Both the position numbers and the translations under genes were made by a program. 64,000 nt of DNA. Source: Candidatus Eiseniibacteriota bacterium. Lineage in GTDB: Bacteria; Orphanbacterota; Orphanbacteria; Orphanbacterales; Orphanbacteraceae. Of the stretch, positions 1-8,029 are shown piece by piece (position 1 is the first letter of the stretch; the number at the start of each line of letters is the position of its first letter). The notes below the pieces were generated by a model. That model saw only the letters and a program-made list of their open reading frames with translations, was not told the origin of the DNA and ran no database searches. The stretch lies in assembly GCA_029262235.1 (NCBI GenBank), contig JAJCZU010000004.1, forward strand, positions 1,117,231-1,181,230, read 5' to 3'.

Positions 1-516
1 GCAGGTGACATCGACGGCGCACTCGCTTCGTATCGCGAAGTGATCGACCGTTTTCCGACCGGCGACTACGTGAACGACGCGCTCGAACAGTCGATCTTTC
101 TGTCCGAGCATCGTGACGCCGGCGACATTCCGCTTCGCGAATACGCGACCTGCCTGCTTATGATCGACCGTCACGAGTACCGGGAGGCGAAGGCGCGGCT
201 CGACGAACTGCTCAGCAGCCTGCTTCTTTCGAAGCTGCGTGATGATTTCGCATGGCAGCTTGCCGTTATCGAGGAAGAAGAGGGGCGCTATGAAAGCGCC
301 ATCGAACGCCTGCAGTCAATCGTGACCGATTTTCCCGCGGAACGCCTCGCGCAGGCCGCGCACGTCAAGATCGGCGATCTCTACAGCAGCAATCTGCAGA
401 ATCTCCCGCAGGCCATCGCGCAGTACGAATCGTTCCTGCTCGCGCATCCTGGCAGCATTCTCTCCGATGAAGTAAGACGCAAAAAGCGTGAGGCGGAAGC
501 ACAGAATGAACTCTAG
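1..516 (+). CDS. TPR-type repeat protein, 3' end only
   Basis: The reading frame is open from base 1, so the true start lies upstream of the window; the GTG at 40 is an internal valine codon. The visible 171 residues are all helical and contain tetratricopeptide-like helix pairs. One example has 'ALASYREVIDRFPTG' near the window edge; others have 'AIERLQSIVTDFPAE' and 'AIAQYESFLLAHPGS' nearer the C-terminus. Such repeats normally make a protein-protein scaffold, often periplasmic in this kind of genome, but no localisation signal is visible because the N-terminus is missing. The stop codon (514-516) overlaps the start of the next gene by 11 bases, so the two are probably translated from one mRNA. 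The function beyond a TPR scaffold cannot be told. Confidence 0.8.
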   Translation, partial: AGDIDGALASYREVIDRFPTGDYVNDALEQSIFLSEHRDAGDIPLREYATCLLMIDRHEYREAKARLDELLSSLLLSKLRDDFAWQLAVIEEEEGRYESAIERLQSIVTDFPAERLAQAAHVKIGDLYSSNLQNLPQAIAQYESFLLAHPGSILSDEVRRKKREAEAQNEL

Positions 517-1849
517 AATCACGCGCGCGCCGATCACGCGTGCGCGGAAAATTACGCACGCGCCAATCACGCGCGCGCCGAAACGACGGTGCGGTCTGGC
601 GGCCGGGCTCCTGCTCGCGCTTCTACTCCTCCTGAGCACGCGCGCCAGTGCCGAAACCTACCTGATTCCGATGGATCTTTCGCAGACCGACCATCTGAAA
701 GCGTACGGTGTCGCGTTCTGGTATCTCGAGCAGGGCGTGAGTGTGCACTGGCTCCTGAACTACCGCGGCGGCGCGTTTCTGGCCGAAGGCGGCGACTTCC
801 TGCAGAAGCGGGCGCTCATCAAGGGCGTTTCGATCGAAACGATCAGCCAGGCGCAGAAAACGCGCATTCTCGAAACGATGGACGGGCAGAACATGACGGA
901 TGTGCTGCTCGAAAAGGCGCCGAAGGTCGCGATCTATACCCCGCCCGACAAGCTGCCGTGGGACGACGCCGTGACCCTGGCGCTCACGTACGCGGAAGTG
1001 CCGTACGAAACGCTCTGGGACGAAGAAGTCATGAACGGCGACCTCGACCGCTTCGACTGGCTGCATCTGCATCATGAAGATTTTACCGGCCAGTACGGCC
1101 GCTTCTACGCGAGTTTCAAGGACGCTGACTGGTACAAGCGCCAGCAGGTACTGTACGAAATGCTCGCGAAGCAGGCCGGATACCCCAAAGTGAGCGAGTA
1201 CAAGAAGGCCGTAGCGCGCAAGCTCAAGAATTACGTTTCACGCGGCGGGTTTCTGTTCGCGATGTGCTCGGCAACAGACACCTACGACATTGCGCTTGCC
1301 GCCTGGAAAACCGACATCTGCGAGTCGATGTATGACGGCGATCCGATGGACGCCGGCGCCCAGCAGAAACTCGACTTCGACGAGACCGTGGCCTTCGAGG
1401 ACTTTCGGATCGTGACGAACCCCATGGTCTACGAATTTTCCGACATCGACGTCTCGAATTACTCCAAAGCCGTCGGCCCCGAGCGCGACTACTTCGGGCT
1501 GTTCGAATTCAGCGCGAAGTACGACCCCGTGCCGACCATGCTGACGCAGAACCACGTGTCGGTCGTGAAGGGCTTCCTCGGGCAGACGACGGCTTTTCGT
1601 AAATCGCTGATCAAGAAGCATGTGGTGATCCTCGGCCAGTCCGAGGGAACCGACGAAGTGAAGTACCTGCACGGCAAGCTCGGCAAGGGGACGTTCACGT
1701 ATCTCGGCGGCCACGACCCCGAAGACTACCAGCACGCCGTCGGTGATCCGCCGACCGATCTCTCCCTGCACAAGAACTCGCCCGGCTACCGCCTCATTCT
1801 GAACAACATCCTGTTCCCGGCCGCGAAGAAGAAAGAGCGGAAGACGTAG
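506..1849 (+). CDS. secreted conserved protein (family often mislabelled asparagine synthetase B)
   Basis: 447 residues from the ATG at 506; a GTG at 488 in frame would add six residues but lies further inside the upstream gene. Residues 1-29 are basic and come from 15-bp tandem repeats. Residues 31-44 are a hydrophobic core, followed by a signal-peptidase site after ASA (residue 49). The mature part starts with a conserved-looking block 'IPMDLSQTDHLKAYGVAFW', then 'VHWLLNYRGGAFL'. From memory, this resembles a family in Bacteroidetes and relatives that databases call asparagine synthetase B, although it has neither the glutamine amidotransferase nor the AMP-binding motifs of that enzyme. I therefore call it a secreted protein of unknown function. 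It overlaps the TPR gene upstream, which suggests a joint envelope role. Confidence 0.75.
   Translation: MNSRITRAPITRARKITHAPITRAPKRRCGLAAGLLLALLLLLSTRASAETYLIPMDLSQTDHLKAYGVAFWYLEQGVSVHWLLNYRGGAFLAEGGDFLQKRALIKGVSIETISQAQKTRILETMDGQNMTDVLLEKAPKVAIYTPPDKLPWDDAVTLALTYAEVPYETLWDEEVMNGDLDRFDWLHLHHEDFTGQYGRFYASFKDADWYKRQQVLYEMLAKQAGYPKVSEYKKAVARKLKNYVSRGGFLFAMCSATDTYDIALAAWKTDICESMYDGDPMDAGAQQKLDFDETVAFEDFRIVTNPMVYEFSDIDVSNYSKAVGPERDYFGLFEFSAKYDPVPTMLTQNHVSVVKGFLGQTTAFRKSLIKKHVVILGQSEGTDEVKYLHGKLGKGTFTYLGGHDPEDYQHAVGDPPTDLSLHKNSPGYRLILNNILFPAAKKKERKT
518..580 (+). repeat. four 15-bp in-frame tandem repeats
   Basis: Units lie at 518-532, 533-547, 551-565 and 566-580, with a 3-base insert at 548-550. 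Units 1 and 4 are identical (atcacgcgcgcgccg) and the middle two differ by a few bases. Translated, they read ITRAP, ITRAR, (K), ITHAP, ITRAP and form the positively charged N-region of the signal peptide of the gene starting at 506. Because the unit is a multiple of three, copy-number change would lengthen or shorten the N-region without a frameshift. Confidence 0.85.
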
Positions 1850-1902
1850 GGTGAGGTGACAGTTCATACGTTGTCCCACAGGGCTTCACGGGAGGAGTTG
1901 TC

Positions 1903-2043
1903 ATGGGCTCCATTGAGCTATCGGGAATCATCGATACGGCACCCGAATCTTCGATCGTGGCATCTGTTCCGTTGGTTCTAAGAGTCGATACGACTGCCGT
2001 AGAGCACACGTCCTGGACAGTGTTCAAGAGCCTGTGGAGATGA
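1903..2043 (+). CDS. possible 46-residue small protein
   Basis: An ATG at 1903 is preceded by a strong ribosome-binding site (gggaggag at about 1890-1897, 5 bases spacing) and opens a frame of 46 codons ending in TGA at 2041. The peptide begins MGSIELSGIIDTAPESS and ends TVFKSLWR. It has no signal peptide, no membrane helix and no family I recognise. The good Shine-Dalgarno is the only real support; codon use is less GC3-biased than in neighbouring genes, so it may be chance. It is the only plausible translated frame in the 1850-2737 gap. Confidence 0.3.
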   Translation: MGSIELSGIIDTAPESSIVASVPLVLRVDTTAVEHTSWTVFKSLWR

Positions 2044-2108
2044 CTTTTCCAGATCGCCCCTCGTGGGGAGTAGCCTCTCAGCTCTGATCGTGGCGCACGC
2101 CGACGCGC

Positions 2109-2199
2109 AAAACGGCACTGGAAACCCACTGTCAAACGGTGAATTCGCCGGGCGAAACGCGGTTTCGTCGGCCGACAATGAGACGCACTGTGCCGTTTT
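2109..2199. repeat. nested inverted-repeat element
   Basis: Perfect 10-bp arms aaaacggcac (2109-2118) and gtgccgtttt (2190-2199) enclose 71 bases. Inside are two more small palindromes, ttcgcc-g-ggcgaa and cgaaac-gcg-gtttcg, around 2143-2169. A separate 7-bp hairpin (gaccgcc/ggcggtc) sits downstream at 2280-2298. The arrangement could be a structured RNA, a cruciform protein site or a miniature inverted-repeat element. No flanking target-site duplication is obvious and no U-tract makes it a terminator. Confidence 0.5.
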
Positions 2200-2353
2200 C
2201 AAACGAAGTGTTGCCGTAAAGGCTGCCATGGTGGATTCGGCCGACCTCCTCGACATTTGCGCAAGCCCGGCCAGTTCCTGACCGCCGAAATGGCGGTCGA
2301 GAATTGACCGCCCTGAAACCGAAGATTGTGACCCCATCCCCACGCGTGCCATT

Positions 2354-2457
2354 CTTCTCCGTCTCTTCCTCTCGCTCCTTCTCCGTCTCTTCCTCTCCGC
2401 TCCTTCTCCCGCTCCTTCTCCGCTCCTTTCCTTCCGCCTCCCTTTCCCCACTCTACC
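2354..2457. repeat. polypyrimidine tract with 24-bp period
   Basis: About 100 bases in which the plus strand is almost entirely C and T. It starts with two near-identical units of about 24 bp (cttctccgtctcttcctctc at 2354 and again at 2378) and then decays into shorter gctccttctcc-type units. It codes for nothing convincing in any frame. Such strand-biased tracts can form triplex DNA and commonly vary in length. Confidence 0.75.
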
Positions 2458-2478
2458 TTCGAGTTCGTGCGGGGGCGA

Positions 2479-2633
2479 GATCCGGAGCCGGTCCCCCCGC
2501 AGCGGGAGGAGTGGCCGTTCGCCCCGACGACCGCGAGGAGGGACCGGCTCTGAATCTTCCCCCTGCAGCGTGCGAGGAGTGGCCGGACCGCCCCGACGAC
2601 CGCGAGGAGGGACCGGCTCCGAATCTTCCCCCT
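2479..2633. repeat. 69-bp-period direct repeat with inverted copy
   Basis: A 44-bp unit at 2521-2564 recurs at 2590-2633 with one internal mismatch, giving a period of 69 bp. The core ggaccggct(c/t) of each unit is also present in inverted orientation at 2479-2495, where gatccggagccggtccc pairs with 2540-2556 (two mismatches over 17 bp). The module therefore contains both direct and inverted copies, like REP/BIME-type intergenic repeats. It lies between the upstream secreted-protein gene and the kinase-like gene at 2738. No ORF here looks real. Confidence 0.7.
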
Positions 2634-2737
2634 CAACGACCTCATCATCCATACACCCTCCTTCCTCCCTCAAGCTCGCCTCCAAACAGCCGAAACTCAT
2701 AGGGATAGAGGGGTTCTCCGCATACGCGGGAGGCATG

Positions 2738-3823
2738 ATGAGCACGAAGAACAGGCAGCGGTTCCGCATTCGTAACTTCAGCATTGTGAGCGGCTTAGCT
2801 GTTCTTGGTCTGCTGGTGTTCGGCGAATGGATTCCGTTTGGAGTCGGCATCGTCATCATGGGCGCGGCTTTTGCGGGTGCCGGATGGCTCTTCGTGTCGC
2901 AGATCAGGCTCTCCGTGGGGCCGAGCCTTCGAAGCCGTCAGGAGCACGTGAACGAAGAGTTCCGGGCTGAAGTCGAGCGCTATCTCCAGGACGCCACAAG
3001 CGGCCAGGCGCGCCCGAAACGGCGCAAGGAGCGACTCGCCGACAAGCCGGCCAAGCCGACGGTGCGCGAGCATACGGAGAGGGCGCTTCCGGACGACGGT
3101 TCGCCTCCTGTGGATCTGCTCGCCCGGATCGTCGAGAACGTGGAAGTGCTGGGCGGCTACCGTGACGATCTGTCGGCGCTGGTTCGCCTGCATCGCCTGA
3201 TCGAAGACCCTCAGCTTCCCGACGAAAAACGGGAAGCCACCCGCCGCGAGATCGATCGATTCGAGAAGCGGATCGCGCTTCCGTTTCTGCTCGAGGACTC
3301 TGAAGCCGTGCAGGACGAAACGGTCGGCCTCGTGGATGACCTGAGACGCTGGCTCCGCACGGACCGGCAAGGCGAAAAGGACCTCGAAGTGTGGACTCCC
3401 TGCGATTTGCATAACCGGCTCGAAACCGCGATCGAAGCGCTCCCGGAGGAACGCATGCGCTCCTGCTGGATCGAGCGCCACCTCGGAGAGATCACGCTGG
3501 TGCTTTCGAAGCCCGACACGCTCTACAAGGCGCTGTTCCATATCCTTGATTACTTCACCGAGCGGATCGGCGCCGGAAACCCGATCCACGTCCGCACGGC
3601 TCAGCGCGGCGATTTTGCCTGGATCGGCATCGGATCGGCCCCGAACGACAACGCGGCCGACATCGCAACCGATGCCCGGATGGCGGAATCGCGCGATCTC
3701 TGGAACGAACTCGGTGCCAAAATCGTGACCGGCGACACGGAAATCCGCATTCTGCTGCCCCTCCACGGCCCCATGCACATCTTCCAGGAAGAGGCCGGAG
3801 AGAGCGCCGAAAAAACCGGTTGA
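2738..3823 (+). CDS. membrane protein with degenerate histidine-kinase-like domain
   Basis: The start is set at ATG 2738 because gggagg (2728-2733) precedes it by a normal distance; ATG 2735 is also possible. The protein is about 361 residues. Two hydrophobic segments near residues 16-28 and 33-54 form a membrane hairpin, followed by a basic linker and a long helical region. The C-terminal 100 residues ('LYKALFHILDYFTERIGAG', then 'IRILLPLHGPM' at the end) have the shape of a GHKL/HATPase module: a helix where the N-box would be and a last strand typical of sensor kinases. However, the canonical N-box Asn and the glycine-rich G boxes are not visible, and no phospho-accepting His motif is clear. 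I infer a degenerate or non-catalytic sensor. No response regulator is adjacent. Confidence 0.55.
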   Translation: MSTKNRQRFRIRNFSIVSGLAVLGLLVFGEWIPFGVGIVIMGAAFAGAGWLFVSQIRLSVGPSLRSRQEHVNEEFRAEVERYLQDATSGQARPKRRKERLADKPAKPTVREHTERALPDDGSPPVDLLARIVENVEVLGGYRDDLSALVRLHRLIEDPQLPDEKREATRREIDRFEKRIALPFLLEDSEAVQDETVGLVDDLRRWLRTDRQGEKDLEVWTPCDLHNRLETAIEALPEERMRSCWIERHLGEITLVLSKPDTLYKALFHILDYFTERIGAGNPIHVRTAQRGDFAWIGIGSAPNDNAADIATDARMAESRDLWNELGAKIVTGDTEIRILLPLHGPMHIFQEEAGESAEKTG

Positions 3824-3921
3824 CGACCCATTTCCCCGGTGCTACCGTTCCGTCTCGACGCTTCTAAAGCCATATTATTTCGGCAGTTGGACGAACGTGA
3901 TGACGGGAGGAATGTGTTTCT

Positions 3922-4113
3922 ATGGAAGTGAAGTTTCCCACTTGCCGGGCCTGCAACAAGGGGGTTCTGCTCCCCCTTTCCGACTACGGCCGCGAAGGCG
4001 CCACGATTCAGTACAAGGCGTGGTGCTGCTCCGACCCCGACTGCGGCTACAACATCCGGATCGATAACGGTGAGATCAGCATCGGGCGACGCCTGACGCA
4101 ATCCATGAAATAG
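3922..4113 (+). CDS. 63-residue zinc-ribbon protein
   Basis: A small protein with two cysteine clusters, CRAC (residues 8-11) and CCSDPDC (about 35-41). The spacing is typical of a zinc ribbon or rubredoxin-like knuckle. There is no signal peptide or membrane segment, so it should be cytoplasmic. A gggagg motif at 3906-3911 lies about 10 bases before the ATG. It stands alone between the kinase-like gene and nnr, with spacers on both sides. The family is not one I can name; nucleic-acid or protein binding through zinc is the usual role of such ribbons and is inference here. Confidence 0.7.
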   Translation: MEVKFPTCRACNKGVLLPLSDYGREGATIQYKAWCCSDPDCGYNIRIDNGEISIGRRLTQSMK

Positions 4114-4211
4114 CCTGTCCCGCTCCCCGGGGCCGTAACGGCCGGCACTCCCGGCCACCCCGGCCTCGACGACTTCCTGATCCTCTGATGACATTGCCTG
4201 CCCCCGGTCTC

Positions 4212-4240
4212 TGGAATTCGCGCGCACCCTGCGGCATACT
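4212..4240 (+). promoter_or_regulatory. candidate promoter placing nnr on a leaderless mRNA
   Basis: A -10-like CATACT (4235-4240) is followed by six bases and then the ATG of nnr at 4247. A weak -35 (TGGAAT, 4212-4217) lies 17 bp upstream. No Shine-Dalgarno precedes the ATG. Together these suggest transcription starts at or within a base or two of the start codon. Confidence 0.35.
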
Positions 4241-4246
4241 CAGAGC

Positions 4247-5812
4247 ATGAACCTCATTACGCCGGACGAAATGCGCGAGGCAGACCGCATCGCGATCGAA
4301 GAACGCGGCATCCCGGGCCTCGACCTCATGGAACAGGCGGGGGTGGCGTGCGTGCGCCAGGCGGTCGGCATGCTGGGCGAGCCGGCCCTGGCGCGCGTGG
4401 TGGTGCTGATCTACAAGGGCAACAACGGGGGCGACGGTTCCGTGATCGCGCGCCTGCTGGCAGAAGCGGAGGCGGCAGTGACCGCCGTGCTCTTCGCCCC
4501 GGTTTCGGAACTGGCCGGTGATGCGCTCGTGAACTGGAACCGGCTCGAGAAAACGAAGGTGACGTGCCTGGACGCATTCGACGGGGCAAAAGACGAGGAC
4601 GTCCTGGCCGCGATCCGGTCGGCCGAACTCGTGGTCGACGCGATCTTCGGCACGGGCTTCGCGGGCAAGCCCCGGGGGCGGGCGGCCGATGCGATCCGCA
4701 TGTGCGCCGAAGCAGGTCGCGTTCTCTCCGTAGATATTCCTTCGGGCGTGAACGGTTTGAACGGCGCCGTGGAGGGAGAAGCCGTGTCCGCCAACCGCAC
4801 GGTGACGTTCTGCCGCGCGAAGACGGGACTCTTTTTCTACCCCGGGAGGTCGCACGCGGGGCGCGTGGAGGTCGCCGCGATCGGAATCCCGCGCGACGTG
4901 ATCAGAAAAGTGGGGACGACCGTCTCTGCATTCGACGAAAACGACGCGCGTGCGCTCTGGAAGCCGCGGCGACGTGACGCCCACAAGGGCGACTTCGGAC
5001 GGGTCGTCGTGCTTGGCGGCGCACCGAGTTACGTCGGGGCGCCGATGCTTACGGGGCTTGCCGCGCTTCGCACGGGTGCCGGACTCGTCAGTCTGCTCGT
5101 TCCGCACGCCGTGCATCGGCTTGCCGCGGGGCGGATTCCCGAACTCATGGTGAAGGCCGCGGGAGATCACGGGACCGCCGGAAGTGACGGCGAACTGCTC
5201 GACGCGCGCGCGCTGAACCCGCTGATCGCGGGGGAAGTGCGCGCGGACGTTCTCGCTGTCGGCCCCGGCATGGGGCGGGGGACCGGGCCGCGCGATCTCA
5301 TGGGCGCGCTGCTCGCACGCTGGAAGGGGCCTGTCGTGATCGACGCCGACGGCATCCACGCGGCGGCCGCGCACCGCGAGAAGATCGCGGCGTCTGCGTC
5401 AGCCCTCGTGTTCACGCCGCATCTCGGCGAATTCATCGCGCTCACGGGCGTTGAGAAGGACGCCGTGGCACAGGATCCCGCGGGCGTCGTGTCGCGCTTC
5501 GCCCGTGAGTGGAGCGCGGTCGTGCTGCTGAAGGGGAACCCGACGCTGGTCGGCGACCCGTCCGGTTTCGTCACGCTGAATATGACGGGCAACCCCGGTA
5601 TGGCGACCGCCGGCTCCGGGGACGTATTGACGGGCATGATCGCCTCGCTGATCGGCCAGGGTTACGAAGCGGCGCAGGCCACGCGGTTCGCCGTCTGGCT
5701 TCACGGGCGCGCGGGCGATATCGGCGCCGGACATCACGGCGAAACATCACTGATTGCATCAGACATCATCGCGTCGATTCGCGGCGCGATTGCTACGATC
5801 GATCTCGATTAA
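4247..5812 (+). CDS. nnr: bifunctional NAD(P)H-hydrate epimerase / ADP-dependent dehydratase
   Basis: 521 residues, the normal length for the fused metabolite-repair enzyme. The N-terminal YjeF_N half holds the Rossmann loop KGNNGGDG (residues 57-64) and the 'DAIFGTGFAGKPRG' segment of the epimerase. The C-terminal ribokinase-like half (from about residue 240) holds the dehydratase signature NPGMATAGSGDVLTG (about residues 446-460). The enzyme epimerises and then dehydrates NAD(P)HX using ADP, restoring NAD(P)H in the cytoplasm. It is followed after 15 bases by thiL, with a good ribosome-binding site between, so the two are probably cotranscribed. Confidence 0.95.
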   Translation: MNLITPDEMREADRIAIEERGIPGLDLMEQAGVACVRQAVGMLGEPALARVVVLIYKGNNGGDGSVIARLLAEAEAAVTAVLFAPVSELAGDALVNWNRLEKTKVTCLDAFDGAKDEDVLAAIRSAELVVDAIFGTGFAGKPRGRAADAIRMCAEAGRVLSVDIPSGVNGLNGAVEGEAVSANRTVTFCRAKTGLFFYPGRSHAGRVEVAAIGIPRDVIRKVGTTVSAFDENDARALWKPRRRDAHKGDFGRVVVLGGAPSYVGAPMLTGLAALRTGAGLVSLLVPHAVHRLAAGRIPELMVKAAGDHGTAGSDGELLDARALNPLIAGEVRADVLAVGPGMGRGTGPRDLMGALLARWKGPVVIDADGIHAAAAHREKIAASASALVFTPHLGEFIALTGVEKDAVAQDPAGVVSRFAREWSAVVLLKGNPTLVGDPSGFVTLNMTGNPGMATAGSGDVLTGMIASLIGQGYEAAQATRFAVWLHGRAGDIGAGHHGETSLIASDIIASIRGAIATIDLD

Positions 5813-5827
5813 GGAGTAGGACGAGGT

Positions 5828-6883
5828 ATGGATGTGCCCGGCAACGGAGAACAGAAACACGACGGCTTGCACGAGTCCGGCGAGAGGATGGAGCTCACGG
5901 AGCGCGAACTGATCGACGAGATCGCGGCGCTCATTCCCGAACCAGGCGCCCGCACCCTGCTCGGGATCGGCGATGACGCGGCCATACTGCAGGCGGGTGC
6001 GCGGAGTACGGTGGTCACGACCGACACGTTCACGGAGTGGGTCCACTTCCGCATGGACCATCTTTCGCCGGACCAGGTCGGCTTCAAATCGATGAGCGCC
6101 GCAATCAGCGACTGCGCGGCCATGGGCGCCGCGCCGCGCTGGGTCACGATCAGCGTGGCCGCACCGGACAACACGTCGTCGCAGCGAATCCTGAGCATGT
6201 ACCACGGCATCGTCGAGGCGGCGCGGGCGTACGAGTGCGACATCGTCGGCGGCGACACCGTGCGCTCGATGAGCGATCTTACGATTACGATCACGGTCAT
6301 CGGTGAGCCGCTCGGGGAGCGCATCTGGACGCGCAGCGGCGCCCGGATCGGGGACGATGTCCTCGTGACCGGCGAGCTCGGCGGGCCGATGGCCGCGCTC
6401 GCGCTGCTCGAAAACGAACCGCGTCTTACGCTCGAAGAAAAGTACCAGCGCACGATGATCCGATTCCTGCGCCCCGAAGCGCGGATCGACGTCGCGCGCG
6501 CCCTGGCGTCATTCCCGATCACGTCCGCCATCGACGTAAGCGACGGCCTTGCGACCGAACTTCATCACATTGCCCGCGCGTCCGGTGTCGGTTTTCATAT
6601 CGAGCGAGAGACGATTCCGCTTTATGACGGCGCGCTCGTCGTGGCGGAAGATCTCGGCTACCCGGCCGAGGCGTTCGCGCTCTTCGGCGGGGAAGAGTTC
6701 GAGCTTCTGTTGACGGTCGAACCCGGTCATGACGAAGACCTGATTCACACGGTCGAGCAGGAAACCGGGCTCCGCCTGACACGCATCGGCACGGTTGTCG
6801 ATGCCGGGGAAGGCGTTACACTCTTCGATTCCGCCGGCGGAAGTGAAGTTCTCGAAGAGAAGGGGTACGAACATTTCGGGTAA
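5828..6883 (+). CDS. thiL: thiamine-monophosphate kinase
   Basis: 351 residues. It carries the PurM/AIR-synthase-like signatures of ThiL: LGIGDDAAIL near residue 46, then TTDTFTEWVHF, the acidic Mg-binding IVGGDT, and DVSDGLATELHHIA. It phosphorylates thiamine monophosphate to thiamine diphosphate with ATP. The start at 5828 follows an aaggag motif at 5811-5816; an ATG at 5888 would give a shorter, more typical N-terminus, so the first 20 residues are uncertain. The 3' end is followed after 49 bases by the ankyrin gene. Confidence 0.93.
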   Translation: MDVPGNGEQKHDGLHESGERMELTERELIDEIAALIPEPGARTLLGIGDDAAILQAGARSTVVTTDTFTEWVHFRMDHLSPDQVGFKSMSAAISDCAAMGAAPRWVTISVAAPDNTSSQRILSMYHGIVEAARAYECDIVGGDTVRSMSDLTITITVIGEPLGERIWTRSGARIGDDVLVTGELGGPMAALALLENEPRLTLEEKYQRTMIRFLRPEARIDVARALASFPITSAIDVSDGLATELHHIARASGVGFHIERETIPLYDGALVVAEDLGYPAEAFALFGGEEFELLLTVEPGHDEDLIHTVEQETGLRLTRIGTVVDAGEGVTLFDSAGGSEVLEEKGYEHFG

Positions 6884-6932
6884 CGGAACGATTCTGCCGA
6901 TCGATGACGCGCTGTCGCAGGAGGTCAGCACG

Positions 6933-7607
6933 GTGATTCGCGAGGGGGAGTTCGCGGAGCTCGCGCACATTCTGACGGACCATCCTGAACTCGGAACCGC
7001 GCGCATTGTCGACGAGCGCGACGTCCAGCGCACGCTGCTTCACATGGCGACAGACTGGCCGGGCCGATTCCCTTCCGTCGCCAAGACGATCGCGCTGCTC
7101 GTGAAGGCAGGCGCCGACGTGAACGCGGGCGTCATCAAGCCGGGCGGCGACTCGCCTGAAACGCCGCTTCACTGGGCCGCGAGCTGCGACGATGTGGCGG
7201 CGATCGACGCACTGCTCGACCACGGCGCGAACATCGAGGCGCCGGGCGCCGTGATCACGAACGGAACGGCCATGTCGGACGCGGTCGTTTTCTCGAAGTG
7301 GAAGGCCGCGCGGCGGCTTGTGGAACGCGGCGCGGAAACCACGTTCTGGCAGGCGGCGGCGCTCGGGCTTCTCGATCGCGTGGAGGCGCACTACGGCCGC
7401 AAGCCGACGCCGACGCCGGCGGACATCACGAACGCGTTCTGGCACGCGTGCCGCGGCGGGCATCGCGCGACGGCCGAGTACCTGCAGGCGCTGGGCGCCG
7501 ACGTGTGCCAGGTCGGCCCCGACGGGCATACCGCGCTCCAGCTTGCGGAAAAGGGCGGCGACCCCGCTCTCATACGCTGGCTTCGCGAGAAGGAATTCGA
7601 CGCATGA
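6933..7607 (+). CDS. ankyrin-repeat protein
   Basis: The GTG at 6933 is chosen as start because AGGAGG (6919-6924) precedes it by eight bases; an in-frame ATG at 6795 lies inside thiL. The resulting 224 residues contain about four to five ankyrin units, for example 'GDSPETPLHWAASCDDVAA', 'IDALLDHGANIE' and 'DGHTALQLAEKGGDPALI' near the end. There is no signal peptide or membrane segment. Ankyrin repeats bind partner proteins; the partner is not indicated. The stop overlaps the ATG of the DUF3052 gene (ATGA), so the two are translationally coupled. Confidence 0.8.
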   Translation: MIREGEFAELAHILTDHPELGTARIVDERDVQRTLLHMATDWPGRFPSVAKTIALLVKAGADVNAGVIKPGGDSPETPLHWAASCDDVAAIDALLDHGANIEAPGAVITNGTAMSDAVVFSKWKAARRLVERGAETTFWQAAALGLLDRVEAHYGRKPTPTPADITNAFWHACRGGHRATAEYLQALGADVCQVGPDGHTALQLAEKGGDPALIRWLREKEFDA

Positions 7608-8029
7608 GCCCGACAGCCGGCTATTCGGGAACACCGCTTGCGAAAAAACTGGGCATCAAACCCGGGTTTCGCGTGAAAACGAAGAACGCGCCCCTTCATT
7701 ATCAGAAACTGCTCGCGCCGCTTCCCGCTGACGTCACGATCAGCGCGCGTCTCAGAAGCGAGATCGACCTCTGGCATTTCTTTACGCAGTCCAGGACGGA
7801 ACTCGCGCGCCAACTCCCCGCCTGCATGAAAGAAATTCATCAGGACGGTATGATCTGGATTTCGTGGCCGAAAAAATCGTCGGGCGTGGCTTCGACCGTA
7901 ACCGAAGATACAATCCGTGAGGTGGCGCTCCCGCTCGGGCTCGTTGATGTCAAAGTGTGCGCGGTCGATGATGTATGGTCGGGGCTCAAGCTCATGATAC
8001 GCAAAGAAAACAGAAGGAAAGCGAAGTGA
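7604..8029 (+). CDS. DUF3052-family protein
   Basis: The start ATG at 7604 overlaps the ankyrin gene stop. The 141-residue product begins MSPTAGYSGTPLAKKLGIKP, a lysine-rich opening followed by 'AD(V)TISARLRSEIDLWHFF' and 'DGMIWISWPKKSSG', which fits the DUF3052 family of about 130-150 residues. Members are cytoplasmic and of unknown biochemical role. The stop overlaps the GTG start of the methyltransferase gene. Confidence 0.75.
   Translation: MSPTAGYSGTPLAKKLGIKPGFRVKTKNAPLHYQKLLAPLPADVTISARLRSEIDLWHFFTQSRTELARQLPACMKEIHQDGMIWISWPKKSSGVASTVTEDTIREVALPLGLVDVKVCAVDDVWSGLKLMIRKENRRKAK

Noticed and set aside
506-1849. Asparagine synthetase B, the label similar proteins often carry
   Set aside because: No glutamine amidotransferase Cys at the N-terminus and no PP-loop/AMP-binding motif are present, and the protein has an export signal. 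The label looks inherited from a misannotation.
1978-2859. 293-codon open frame on the minus strand through the repeat island
   Set aside because: It consists of translated repeats (EDSEPVPPRGRRG twice) and Arg/Glu low complexity, starts inside the kinase-like gene and has no ribosome-binding site.
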